Part shown: in pieces, positions 46,701-58,017 of the stretch
Position numbering within the stretch: the stretch's first letter is position 1
How the letters are laid out: each line of letters starts with the position of its first letter
Assembly (NCBI GenBank): GCA_964019165.1
Contig: OZ025287.1
Location: 9,802,898-9,866,897 of the forward strand
Length of the DNA stretch: 64,000 nt
Origin: Mastigias papua
Taxonomy: Eukaryota > Cnidaria > Scyphozoa > Rhizostomeae > Mastigiidae
Direction of reading: 5' to 3'
Notes under the pieces: generated by a model
What the model saw: the letters and a program-made list of their open reading frames with translations, nothing else
The model's database searches: none
Told to the model about the DNA's origin: nothing
Translations under genes and position numbers: made by a program

Positions 46701-49700
46701 AAAATCGCTCATTTTCATCACTTTTCAATCTGCAATCAAATTCAATCAATTTCAAATTTGGTCATGTTTAGGTCATTTGTGAGCAAAATACCACGGTTAT
46801 AGCCTTACTTTTGGCCAAAAATCGCTCATTTTCATCACTTTTCAATCTGCAATCAAAATCAATCAATTTCAAATTTGGTCATTTATGGGTCATTTGTGAG
46901 CAAAATACCAAGGCTATAGCCTTACTTTTTGGCCAAAAATCGCTCATTTTCATCACTTTTCAATCTGCAATCAAAATCAATCAATTTCAAATTTGGTCAT
47001 TTTTGGGTCATTGTTGAGCAAAATACCAAGGCTATAGCCTTACTTTTTGGCCAAAAATCGCTCATTTTCATCACTTTTCAATCTGCAATCAAAATCAATC
47101 AATTTCAAATTTGGTCATTTTTGGGTCATTTTTGAGCAAAATACCAAGGCTATAGCCTTACTTTTTGGCCAAAAATCGCTCATTTTCATCACTTTTCAAT
47201 CTGCAATCAAATTCAATCAATTTGAAATTTGGTCATGTTTAGGTCATTTGTGAGCAAAATACCAAGGCTATAGCCTTACTTTTGGCCAAAAATCGCTCAT
47301 TTTCATCACTTTTCAATCTGCAATCAAAATCAATCAATTTCAAATTTGGTCATTTTAGGGTCATTTTTGAGCAAAATACCAAGGCTATAGCCTTACTTTT
47401 TGGCCACAAATCGCTCATTTTCATCACTTTTCAATCTGCAATCAAATTCAATCAATTTCAAATTTGGTCATGTTTAGGTCATTTTTGAGCAAAATACCAA
47501 GGATATAGCCTTACTTTTTGGCCAAAAATCGCTCATTTTCATCACTTTTCAATCTGCAATCAAAATCAATCAATTTCAAATTTGGTCATTTTTGGGTCAT
47601 TTTTGAGCAAAATACCAAGGCTATAGCCTTACCTTTTGGCCAAACATCGCTCATTTTCATCATTTTTCAATCTGCAATCAAAATCTATCAATTTCAAATT
47701 TGGTCATTTTTGGGTCATTTTTGAGCAAAATACCACGGCTATAGCCTTACTTTTTGGCCAAAAATCGCTCATTTTCATCACTTTTCAATCTGCAATCAAA
47801 ATCAATCAATTTCAAATTTGGTCATTTTTGGGTCATTTTTGAGCAAAATACCAAGGCTATAGCCTTACTTTTTGGCCAAAAATCGCTCATTTTCATCACT
47901 TTTCAATCTGCAATCAAAATCAATCAATTTCAAATTTGGTCAGTTTTGGGTCATTTTTGAGCAAAATACCAAGGCTATAGCCTTACGTTTTGGCCAAAAA
48001 TCGCTCATTTTCATCACTTTTCAATCTGCAATCAAAATCAATCAATTTCAAATTTGGTCATTTATGGGTCATTTGTGAGCAAAATACCAAGGCTATAGCC
48101 TTACTTTTGGCCAAAAATCGCTCATTTTCATCACTTTTCAATCTGCAATCAAAATCAATCAATTTCAAATTTGGTCATTTTTGGGTCATTTTTGAGCAAA
48201 ATACCAAGGCTATAGCCTTACTTTTTGGCCAAAAATCGCTCATTTTCATCACTTTTCAATCTGCAATCAAAATCAATCAATTTCAAATTTGGTCATGTTT
48301 AGGTCATTTGTGAGCAAAATACCAAGGCTATAGCCTTACTTTTTGGCCAAAAATCGCTCATTTTCATCACTTTTCAATCTGCAATCAAATTCAATCAATT
48401 TCAAATTTGGTCATGTTTAGGTCATTTGTGAGCAACATACCACGGCTATAGCCTTACTTTTGGCCAAAAATCGCTCATTTTCATCACTTTTCAATCTGCA
48501 ATCAAAATCAATCAATTTCAAATTTGGTCATGTTTAGGTCATTTGTGAGCAAAATACCAAGGCTATAGCCTTACTTTTTGGCCAAAAATCGCTCATTTTC
48601 ATCACTTTTCAATCTGCAATCAAATTCAATCAATTTCAAAGTTGGTCATGTTTAGGTCATTTGTGAGCAAAATACCACGGCTATAGCCTTACTTTTGGCC
48701 AAAAATCGCTCATTTTCATCACTTTTCAATCTGCAATCAAATTCAATCAATTTCAAATTTGGTCATGTTTAGGTCATTTGTGAGCAAAATACCACGGCTA
48801 TAGCCTTACTTTTGGCCAAAAATCGCTCCTTTTCATCACTTTTCAATCTGCAATCAAAATCAATCAATTTCAAATTTGGTCATTTTTGGGTCATTTTTGA
48901 GCAAAATACCAAGGCTATAGCCTTACTTTTTGGCCAAAAATCGCTCATTTTCATCACTTTTCAATCTGCAATCAAAATCAATCAATTTCAAATTTGGTCA
49001 TTTTTGGGTCATTTTTGAGCAAAATACCAAGGCTATAGCCTTACTTTTTGGCCAAACATCGCTCATTTTCATCACTTTTCAATCTGCATTCAAAATCAAT
49101 CAATTTCAAATTTGGTCATTTTTGGGTCATTTTTGAGCAAAATACCAAGGCTATAGCCTTGCTTTTTGGCCAAACATCGCTCATTTTCATCACTTTTCAA
49201 TCTGCAATCAAAATCAATCAATTTCAAATTTGGTCATGTTTAGGTCATTTGTGAGCAAAATACCAAGGCTATAGCCTTACTTTTTGGCCAAAAATCGCTC
49301 ATTTTCATCACTTTTCAATCTGCAATCAAATTCAATCAATTTCAAATTTGGTCATGTTTAGGTCATTTGTGAGCAAAATACCACGGCTATAGCCTTACTT
49401 TTGGCCAAAAATCGCTCATTTTCATCACTTTTCAATCTGCAATCAAAATCAATCAATTTCAAATTTGGTCATGTTTAGGTCATTTGTGAGCAAAATACCA
49501 AGGCTATAGCCTTACTTTTTGGCCAAAAATCGCTCATTTTCATCACTTTTCAATCTGCAATCAAATTCAATCAATTTCAAAGTTGGTCATGTTTAGGTCA
49601 TTTGTGAGCAAAATACCACGGCTATAGCCTTACTTTTGGCCAAAAATCGCTCATTTTCATCACTTTTCAATCTGCAATCAAAATCAATCAATTTCAAATT

Positions 49701-52700
49701 TGGTCATTTTAGGGTCATTTTTGAGCAAAATACAAGGCTATAGCCTTACTTTTTGGCCAAAAATCGCTCATTTTCATCACTTTTCAATCTGCAATCAAAA
49801 TCAATCAATTTCAAATTTGGTCATTTTTGGGTCATTTTTGAGCAAAATACCAAGGCTATAGCCTTACTTTTTGGCCAAAAATCGCTCATTTTCATCACTT
49901 TTCAATCTGCAATCAAAATCAATCAATTTCAAATTTGGTCATTTTTGGGTCATTTTTGAGCAAAATACCAAGGATATAGCCTTACTTTTTGGCCACAAAT
50001 CGCTCATTTTCATCACTTTTCAATCTGCAATCAAAATCAATCAATTTCAAATTTGGTCATTTTTGGGTCATTTTTGAGCAAAATACCAAGGCTATAGCCT
50101 TACTTTTTGGCCAAACATCGCTCATTTTCATCACTTTTCAATCTGCAATCAAAATCAATCAATTTCAAATTTGGTCATTTTTGGGTCATTTTTGAGCAAA
50201 ATACCAAGGCTATAGCCTTACTTTTTGGCCAAAAATCGCTCATTTTCATCACTTTTCAATCTGCAATCAAAATCAATCAATTTCAAATTTGGTCATTTTT
50301 GGGTCATTTTTGAGCAAAATACCAAGGCTATAGCCTTACTTTTTGGCCAAAAATCGCTCATTTTCATCACTTTTCAATCTGCAATCAAAATCAATCAATT
50401 TCAAATTTGGTCATTTTTGGGTCATTTTTGAGCAAAATACCAAGGATATAGCCTTACTTTTTGGCCACAAATCGCTCATTTTCATCACTTTTCAATCTGC
50501 AATCAAAATCAATCAATTTCAAATTTGGTCATTTTTGGGTCATTTTTGAGCAAAATACCAAGGCTATAGCCTTACTTTTTGGCCAAACATCGCTCATTTT
50601 CATCACTTTTCAATCTGCAATCAAAATCAATCAATTTCAAATTTGGTCATTTTTGGGTCATTTTTGAGCAAAATACCAAGGCTATAGCCTTACTTTTTGG
50701 CCAAAAATCGCTCATTTTCATCACTTTTCAATCTGCAATCAAAATCAATCAATTTCAAATTTGGTCATTTTTGGGTCATTTTTGAGCAAAATACCAAGGC
50801 TATAGCCTTACTTTTTGGCAAAAACTGCCTCATTTTCATCACTTTTCAATCTGCAATTAAAATCAATCAATTTCAAATTTGGTCATTTTTGGGTCATTTT
50901 TGAGCAAAATACCAAGGCTATAGCCTTACTTTTTGGCCAAACATCGCTCATTTTCATCACTTTTCAATCTGCAATCAAAATCAATCAATTTCAAATTTGG
51001 TCATTTTTGGGTCATTTTTGAGCAAAATACCAAGGCTATAGCCTTGCTTTTTGGCCAAAAATCGCTCATTTTCATCACTTTTCAATCTGCAATCAAAATC
51101 AATCAATTTCAAATTTGGTCATTTTTTGGTCATTTTCGAGCAAAATACCAAGGCTATAGCCTTACTTTTTGGCAAAAACTGCCTCATTTTCATCACTTTT
51201 CAATCTGCAATCAAAATCAATCAATTTCAAATTTGGTCATTTTTGGGTCATTTTTGAGCAAAATACCAAGGCTATAGCCTTACTTTTTGGCCAAACATCG
51301 CTCATTTTCATCACTTTTCAATCTGCAATCAAAATCAATCAATTTCAAATTTGGTCATTTTTTGGTCATTTTTGAGCAAAATACCAAGGCTATAGCCTTA
51401 CTTTTTGGCAAAAACTGCCTCATTTTCATCACTTTTCAATCTGCAATCAAAATCAATCAATTTCAAATTCGGTCATTTTTGGGTCAGTTTTGAGCAAAAT
51501 ACCAAGGCTATAGCCTTACTTTTTGGCCAAAAATCGCTCATTTTCATCACTTTTCAATCTGCAATCAAAATCAATCAATTTCAAATTTGGTCATTTTTGG
51601 GTCATTTTTGAGCAAAATACCAAGGCTATAGCCTTACTTTTGGCCAAAAATCGCTCATTTTCATCACTTTTCAATCTGCAATCAAAATCAATCAATTTCA
51701 AATTTGGTCATTTTTGGGTCATTGTTGAGCAAAATACCAAGGCTATAGCCTTACTTTTTGGCCAAACATCGCTCATTTTCATCACTTTTCAATCTGCAAT
51801 CAAAATCAATCAATTTCAAATTTGGTCATTTTTGGGTCATTTTTGAGCAAAATACCAAGGCTATAGCCTTACTTTTTGGCCAAAAATCGCTCATTTTCAT
51901 CACTTTTCAATCTGCAATCAAAATCAATCAATTTCAAATTTGGTCATGTTTAGGTCATTTTTGAGCAAAATACCAAGGCTATAGCCTTACTTTTGGCCAA
52001 AAATCGCTCATTTTCATCACTTTTCAATCTGCAATCAAAATCAATCAATTTCAAATTTGGTCATTTTTGGGTCATTTTTGAGCAAAATACCAAGGCTATA
52101 GCCTTACGTCTTGGCCAAAAATCGCTCATTTTCATCACTTTTCAATCTGCAATCAAAATCAATCAATTTCAAATTTGGTCATTTATGGGTCATTTGTGAG
52201 CAAAATACCAAGGCTATAGCCTTACTTTTTGGCCAAAAATCGCTCATTTTCATCACTTTTCAATCTGCAATCAAAATCAATCAATTTCAAATTTGGTCAT
52301 TTTTGGGTCATTTTTGAGCAAAATACCAAGGCTATAGCCTTACTTTTGGCCAAAAATCGCTCATTTTCATCACTTTTCAATCTGCAATCAAAATCAATCA
52401 ATTTCAAATTTGGTCATTTTTGGGTCATTGTTGAGCAAAATACCAAGGCTATAGCCTTACTTTTTGGCCAAACATCGCTCATTTTCATCACTTTTCAATC
52501 TGCAATCAAAATCAATCAATTTCAAATTTGGTCATTTTTGGGTCATTTTTGAGCAAAATACCAAGGCTATAGCCTTACTTTTTGGCCAAAAATCGCTCAT
52601 TTTCATCACTTTTCAATCTGCAATCAAAATCAATCAATTTCAAATTTGGTCATGTTTAGGTCATTTGTGAGCAAAATACCAAGGCTATAGCCTTGCTTTT

Positions 52701-53506
52701 TGGCCAAAAATCGCTCATTTTCATCACTTTTCAATCTGCAATCAAAATCAATCAATTTCAAATTTGGTCATTTTAGGGTCATTTTTGAGCAAAATACCAA
52801 GGCTATAGCCTTACTTTTTGGCCAAAAATCGCTCATTTTCATCACTTTTCAATCTGCAATCAAAATCAATCAATTTCAAATTTGGTCATTTTTGGGTCAT
52901 TTTTGAGCAAAATACCAAGGCTATAGCCTTACTTTTTGGCCAAAAATCGCTCATTTTCATCACTTTTCAATCTGCAATCAAAATCAATCAATTTCAAATT
53001 TGGTCATGTTTAGGTCATTTTTGAGCAAAATACCAAGGCTATAGCCTTACTTTTTGGCCAAAAATCGCTCATTTTCATCACTTTTCAATCTGCAATCAAA
53101 ATCAATCAATTTCAAATTTGGTCATTTTTGGGTCATTTTTGAGCAAAATACCAAGGCTATAGCCTTACTTTTTGGCCAAAAATCGCTCATTTTCATCACT
53201 TTTCAATCTGCAATCAAAATCAATCAATTTCAAATTTGGTCATGTTTAGGTCATTTGTGAGCAAAATACCAAGGCTATAGCCTTGCTTTTTGGCCAAAAA
53301 TCGCTCATTTTCATCACTTTTCAATCTGCAATCAAAATCAATCAATTTCAAATTTGGTCATTTTAGGGTCATTTTTGAGCAAAATACCAAGGCTATAGCC
53401 TTACTTTTTGGCCAAAAATCGCTCATTTTCATCACTTTTCAATCTGCAATCAAAATCAATCAATTTCAAATTTGGTCATTTTTGGGTCATTTTTGAGCAA
53501 AATACC

Positions 53507-53511
53507 AAGGC
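53507..53511. other. Left target-site duplication (AAGGC)
   Basis: AAGGC directly before the 5' LTR, repeated at 58013-58017 after the 3' LTR. Five bases is usual for Ty3/gypsy integration. Confidence 0.9.
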
Positions 53512-53661
53512 TGTAGTATTCACTGAACTGACCATCAGCCCCTGACATATGACAATTAACTCAAAGTATTTACTCCTGTTATGTTATGTTTGAACTAGAG
53601 CAATATGGCCGAATGAAGTCTTATTATTTGTGAATTTCTCAACGAAGAAATAAACACGACA
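53512..53661 (+). repeat. 5' LTR
   Basis: 150 bp, TGTAGTATTC to AACACGACA. It contains the polyadenylation signal AATAAA at 53649-53654, eight bases from its end. It is unusually short for an LTR. Confidence 0.95.
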
Positions 53662-53663
53662 AT

Positions 53664-53676
53664 TGGCGACGAAGAG
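53664..53676 (+). promoter_or_regulatory. Primer binding site, probably tRNA-Ser
   Basis: TGGCGACGAAGAG starts two bases after the 5' LTR. TGGCGACGA is complementary to the 3' end of animal serine tRNAs (TCGTCGCCA), the primer reported for Mag-like elements. The assignment is from memory and should be checked against the tRNA set. Confidence 0.7.
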
Positions 53677-53703
53677 AAACGCATTTAGAGAAAATAGTGG
53701 GAC

Positions 53704-56700
53704 ATGGCAGCGAAATTCGATTTAATGCCCATGCAACCGTTTGATCCTGACGCAGAACCTAATACGTCTGCTGAGCGATGGAAGAAGTGGATTCGACGTT
53801 TTCAGACTTATTTGATCGCCGCAAATATCACGAATGACACGCAAAAGCGTGCAATGCTTTTATACATGGCTGGGCCGCGAGTTATGGACATTTTCGATAC
53901 GTTACCTGAAACAGGGACGGATGATGAATATGACGTTGCAGTTACTAAATTGACCGCTCATTTTAACCCTATGAAAAACACTGAGTTCGCCGTTTACAAC
54001 TTCAGACAAGCTCGTCAAGGGGAAGCGGAAGGTATCGATCAGTATTATATACGTTTGAAAAAGCTAGCAGATAGTTGCGACTTTCATGATATAGATAAAG
54101 AAATTAAATCTCAAATTGTGCAATGTGGAATCTCATCAAGAATACGAAAGAAAGCTCTAAGAGATCCAAGCCTAACGCTGGAAAAATTACTTCAGGAGGC
54201 TAGGGCCGAAGAAATTAGCATTACTCAAGCCACTGGAATTGAAGAAAATCTGAAATCCTTACATTTTGACGAGAAAGAATCAGTTCAGTATGCAACATCA
54301 AGTCAAGTACAAAGCAAAAGATATTATAAATCAACAAACAAGAATAGGAAATGTTTTAGGTGTGGAGGACAATATCCCCATGGTCAGAGAGGATGCCCTG
54401 CGAATGGAAAAGAATGTTCAAAGTGCCATAAATCAAACCATTTTGCGAGAGTTTGTAAAACAAAAGTCAGGAATAGAAAGTTTGCTACTCGCACAAACAT
54501 GGGTAAAGGAAATCCCCGAGTTCATGTTGTACATGGAGATGAAGCAATAAGTGATGAGACAAAAGTCGAATATATTTACTCAATGGATCAAAGAGAACAA
54601 TCAAAAGCACGACCCCATGCGATGACAAATGTAAAGATCGAAGGTGTGAAAATACACGTGACTATCGACACAGGAGCTTCAATTAATGTCATGGACCTAA
54701 AGACGTTCAATATAATCATGCAAGAAAGTTATAAGAAACCAATTCTTGAACCGACCAAGATCCGTATTTTTACATACAATGCCAAAGAACCTTTAAAGGT
54801 TATGGGAAAGTTCACGACAATGTTGGAAACGAAACACCGACTTTTACCTGCAACATTTTACGTCACACCAGGACAATCAGGGTGCCTTCTAAGTGGCGTG
54901 ACAGCACAAGAGGGAGGACTTCTAAGTTTGCATCTTCATGCAATTACTGACGGGAATAGAAAGAACATTAGTGTGGACATTGACAAATCAAATACAGGAG
55001 GATTGCTACTGCACAATGCCCATGGTGATACGAAACTTCAAGCCATTTTGGAAAGAAACAAAGCTGTTTTTGATGCAGGAGGGAAACTGAACGACAGACA
55101 AATAAAGTTGCATATTAACGAAAGTATTCCAGGAGTTATACAACCGCCACGTAGAATACCATATCATCTAAGAAAGAAGGTAACAGAAGAATTGCAGAAA
55201 TTAGAAAAAGCTGGAATTATAGAAAAAGTCAAAGATGCGCCTACACAGTGGTCCTCACCCATTGTCATTACACCAAAGAAGGATAGTAATGATATCAGAA
55301 TATGTGTTGACATGCGAATGCCAAATACTGCAATACAAAGAGAAAGACACATAATGCCTACAGTTAAAGATCTCACAATGGAATTAAATGGTGCTCAGTA
55401 TTTTTCCAAACTTGACCTTCAACATGCATACCACCAACTTGAATTGAAACCAGAGAGTCGCTACATAACAACATTTAGCACTCATGAAGGACTCTATCAA
55501 TACACAAGGCTAAATTATGGAACAAACTCAGCTGCTGAAATTTTTCAAACCACACTGCAACAAGTATTACATGATTTGAAAGGTGTTAAAAACATGGCGG
55601 ACGACATCATTGTTTATGGATCAACCCGTGAAAAACACGATGTAGCGTTAGAGAACTGTCTAAATCGTCTTCAAGAGAAGAACTTAAAGTTAAATTTAAA
55701 GAAATGCCGTTTCCTAAAGGAAAACCTTGAATTTTATGGCCTGATGTTTTCCAAGAAAGGCATAGCACCGGATCCTAAGAAAGTCGAAGATTTTGTTAAA
55801 GCTGCACCGCCCCAATCTGCATCTGAAGTCAGAAGTCTACTAGGCATGGCAACATACAGTTCGCAATTTATTCCAAACTTTGCTTCAATAACAGCACCAC
55901 TAAGAGAGCTCACGAAAAAACATGCAAAATTTGAATGGACTGAAAAACAACAGAAGGCATTTGTTCAATTAAAGGAATGTCTAACTCGAGCTCCAGTTAT
56001 GGCATATTTTGATATCGGGAAAAAATCCATACTTACAGTTGATGCAAGCCCATACGGTCTCTCAGCTATCTTGTCTCAAATCGACGATGACACAAAGAAA
56101 CCCAACATTATTGCATATGCTAGCCGTTCTCTCACAACTATTGAACAAAGATATTCTCAAACTGAGCGCGAAGCTTTAGCAATAGTGTGGGGAATGGAAC
56201 ATTTCCGTTTATATCTATACGGTTGTGAATTTGATCTTATCACAGACCATAAACCATTGGAATTAATATATAAGAATCCAAAATCGAAACCACCTATGCG
56301 CATTGAGCGATGGTTATTAAGACTACAGGATTTTAATTTCAAAGTCATTTATCAAGCAGGCAAAGATAACATTGCTGATTATATGTCACGACACCCAGTT
56401 AAGGAAGCAAAACGAGAGAATCTTGCTGAACAATATGTACATTTCATTTCTGAAAATGCAGTTCCCAAATCAATGACATTACTAGAAATTCAAGAAGAAT
56501 CACAACGAGATCCTACCATCCAATTCGTAATGAGAGCTATAGAGACCAATAATTGGAAAACTTCAAGTACTGACGTAGATACAAAAGAGATTGCTCAATA
56601 CTACAAAGTTCGAACTCAACTTACTGCACAGCATGATGGAATTATTTTAAAGAACAGTAGAATCATAATTCCAAAAACATTGCGCGATAAAGCAATTAAT

Positions 56701-57822
56701 CTTGCACACGTTGGTCATCAAGGCATCGCCAAGACCAAAGCCCTTCTGAGGGAAAAGATCTGGTTCCCAGGGATTGATAACAGTGTTAAGGAAATGATAG
56801 ATTCTTGTATAGCTTGTCAAGCCACTACACCAGAAAATGCACAAGAGCCATTACAGATGTCAATAATGCCACCAAGCCCATGGCACACAGTACATATGGA
56901 CTTTTTCGGCCCAATCGCTACAGGAGATTACCTTCTAGTTATTATAGATGCATATTCACGATTTCCAGAAGTTGAAATTGTTAGATCCACTGCCATGAAA
57001 GCCATTGTACCAAAGATAGACAGAGTTTTTGCTGTACACGGTATACCATATGTTGTCCGAAGTGACAATGGACCACCGTTCAATGGTGAAGAGTTTGCCC
57101 GTTATATGAAGTTACTAGGGGTGAAACACAAGCCTGTAACACCTGTGTGGCCACAAGCAAATGGATTAGTAGAATCATTTAATAAGCCACTGAACAAAGC
57201 TATAACATCAGCTATCATAGAAAAGAAAAACTGGCACCAAGCATTACAAAAATTCCTCTTCGCGTACCGAACCACACCTCACACTACCACAAAAGTTGCT
57301 CCAACAGAACTATTATTCAATAGAATAGTTAGAGGTACTCTGCCTGAGCTAGCCCCAAATAAGTTTGTAAACAGACACGCTATGGCTCAGACCAATGATG
57401 CAGAAAACAAAGATAAGATGAAGAGTTATGCTGATACGAGACGGAATGTCAGAAAGAATGAATTGAAAGAAGGTGATCAAGTTATAGTAAAAGCAGATCA
57501 ACGAAAGAAATTAACACCAAAGTTCATTCCTAAGAGATATGTCATCAAATATAAGAGAGGAAATCAAGTTACTGCAGAAAGAGACGGAAAAGTTATAAAA
57601 AGAAATAGCACATTTTTCAAGAAAATCAATAGCCCAATAAAAGAGTCGGAAAGCGAAAGTGAATATAGTGACTATAGTGACAATGAGACAGATGGACATG
57701 ATTACCTACAAAGGAATCCTGAACACAATGAACCACCAATCAACAGAAGAAGATACCCGTTAAGAGAAAGAACTCAAACTCATTTCTATGGACAACCGAT
57801 TGCTTATTTTAGTACTAATTAA
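53704..57822 (+). CDS. Gag-Pol polyprotein of a Ty3/gypsy retrotransposon (1372 residues)
   Basis: One uninterrupted frame. Residues about 20-180 are a Gag capsid-like domain. 217-251 hold two zinc knuckles (CFRCGG and CSKCHKSNHFARVC). The aspartic protease motif DTGAS is at 322-326. The reverse transcriptase spans about 480-690, with FSKLDLQHAYHQ near 571 and MADD at 641-644 where most relatives have YxDD. RNase H residues are D780, E823 (or E821) and D848. The integrase has an HHCC finger (H1002, H1005, C1035, C1038) and a DDE triad D1066, D1121, E1157, with the canonical 35 residues between the last two. The C-terminus is acidic. Gag and Pol share one frame, so no frameshift is needed. The ATG is 42 bp after the 5' LTR. 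All catalytic residues are present, so the element may be active. Confidence 0.95.
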   Translation: MAAKFDLMPMQPFDPDAEPNTSAERWKKWIRRFQTYLIAANITNDTQKRAMLLYMAGPRVMDIFDTLPETGTDDEYDVAVTKLTAHFNPMKNTEFAVYNFRQARQGEAEGIDQYYIRLKKLADSCDFHDIDKEIKSQIVQCGISSRIRKKALRDPSLTLEKLLQEARAEEISITQATGIEENLKSLHFDEKESVQYATSSQVQSKRYYKSTNKNRKCFRCGGQYPHGQRGCPANGKECSKCHKSNHFARVCKTKVRNRKFATRTNMGKGNPRVHVVHGDEAISDETKVEYIYSMDQREQSKARPHAMTNVKIEGVKIHVTIDTGASINVMDLKTFNIIMQESYKKPILEPTKIRIFTYNAKEPLKVMGKFTTMLETKHRLLPATFYVTPGQSGCLLSGVTAQEGGLLSLHLHAITDGNRKNISVDIDKSNTGGLLLHNAHGDTKLQAILERNKAVFDAGGKLNDRQIKLHINESIPGVIQPPRRIPYHLRKKVTEELQKLEKAGIIEKVKDAPTQWSSPIVITPKKDSNDIRICVDMRMPNTAIQRERHIMPTVKDLTMELNGAQYFSKLDLQHAYHQLELKPESRYITTFSTHEGLYQYTRLNYGTNSAAEIFQTTLQQVLHDLKGVKNMADDIIVYGSTREKHDVALENCLNRLQEKNLKLNLKKCRFLKENLEFYGLMFSKKGIAPDPKKVEDFVKAAPPQSASEVRSLLGMATYSSQFIPNFASITAPLRELTKKHAKFEWTEKQQKAFVQLKECLTRAPVMAYFDIGKKSILTVDASPYGLSAILSQIDDDTKKPNIIAYASRSLTTIEQRYSQTEREALAIVWGMEHFRLYLYGCEFDLITDHKPLELIYKNPKSKPPMRIERWLLRLQDFNFKVIYQAGKDNIADYMSRHPVKEAKRENLAEQYVHFISENAVPKSMTLLEIQEESQRDPTIQFVMRAIETNNWKTSSTDVDTKEIAQYYKVRTQLTAQHDGIILKNSRIIIPKTLRDKAINLAHVGHQGIAKTKALLREKIWFPGIDNSVKEMIDSCIACQATTPENAQEPLQMSIMPPSPWHTVHMDFFGPIATGDYLLVIIDAYSRFPEVEIVRSTAMKAIVPKIDRVFAVHGIPYVVRSDNGPPFNGEEFARYMKLLGVKHKPVTPVWPQANGLVESFNKPLNKAITSAIIEKKNWHQALQKFLFAYRTTPHTTTKVAPTELLFNRIVRGTLPELAPNKFVNRHAMAQTNDAENKDKMKSYADTRRNVRKNELKEGDQVIVKADQRKKLTPKFIPKRYVIKYKRGNQVTAERDGKVIKRNSTFFKKINSPIKESESESEYSDYSDNETDGHDYLQRNPEHNEPPINRRRYPLRERTQTHFYGQPIAYFSTN

Positions 57823-57847
57823 TTTTTATTACATAATTTGTTTTGTT

Positions 57848-57860
57848 AAAAGGGGGAAGT
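57848..57860 (+). promoter_or_regulatory. Polypurine tract
   Basis: AAAAGGGGGAAG lies two to three bases before the 3' LTR, in the expected place for plus-strand DNA priming. Confidence 0.9.
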
Positions 57861-57862
57861 GA

Positions 57863-58012
57863 TGTAGTATTCACTGAACTGACCATCAGCCCCTGACATA
57901 TGACAATTAACTCAAAGTATTTACTCCTGTTATGTTATGTTTGAACTAGAGCAATATGGCCGAATGAAGTCTTATTATTTGTGAATTTCTCAACGAAGAA
58001 ATAAACACGACA
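57863..58012 (+). repeat. 3' LTR
   Basis: 150 bp, identical to the 5' LTR across its full length on direct reading. Confidence 0.95.
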
Positions 58013-58017
58013 AAGGC
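58013..58017. other. Right target-site duplication (AAGGC)
   Basis: Matches 53507-53511. After it the satellite monomer resumes at TATAGCC, the other half of the split site. Confidence 0.9.

Larger units (their letters stand above)
41731..53511. repeat. 118-bp satellite array, left block (about 100 monomers)
   Basis: Tandem monomers of 118 bp, some 117 bp through loss of one T in TTTTTGGCC. Landmarks in order: GGCTATAGCC, TTGGCC, AATCGCTCATTTTCATC, TTTCAATCTGCAATC, CAATTTCAAATTTGGTC, GAGCAAAATACCAA. Variant monomers (CATGTTTAGGTCATTTGTG, AAAACTGCCTC, ACAAATCGC) are arranged in higher-order repeats. Examples are a 472-bp, 4-monomer unit at 49753-50696, a 706-bp shift between 51523-51964 and 52229-52670, and a 2590-bp shift between about 45250-46700 and 47840-49290. 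Each monomer pair has an open frame that stops at TTTTTGAGC, but 118 is not a multiple of 3, so it is not a gene. Confidence 0.98.
53512..58012 (+). mobile_element. Ty3/gypsy LTR retrotransposon, 4501 bp, intact in structure
   Basis: A complete element: 150-bp LTR (TG to CA), primer site, one Gag-Pol frame, polypurine tract, second LTR, and a 5-bp target duplication. The two LTRs are identical base for base, which means a recent insertion. It split a satellite monomer inside AAGGCTATAGCCTT. The reverse-transcriptase and integrase motifs place it in Ty3/gypsy, likely the Mag or K02A2.6-like group with very short LTRs. There is no envelope-like frame. Confidence 0.95.

Noticed and set aside
41746..53496. 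Dozens of 68-, 107- and 146-residue frames in the satellite
   Set aside because: They repeat every 118 bp and overlap each other. The monomer is not a multiple of three, and the longer frames appear only where a 117-bp monomer restores the frame. They are a property of the repeat, not genes.
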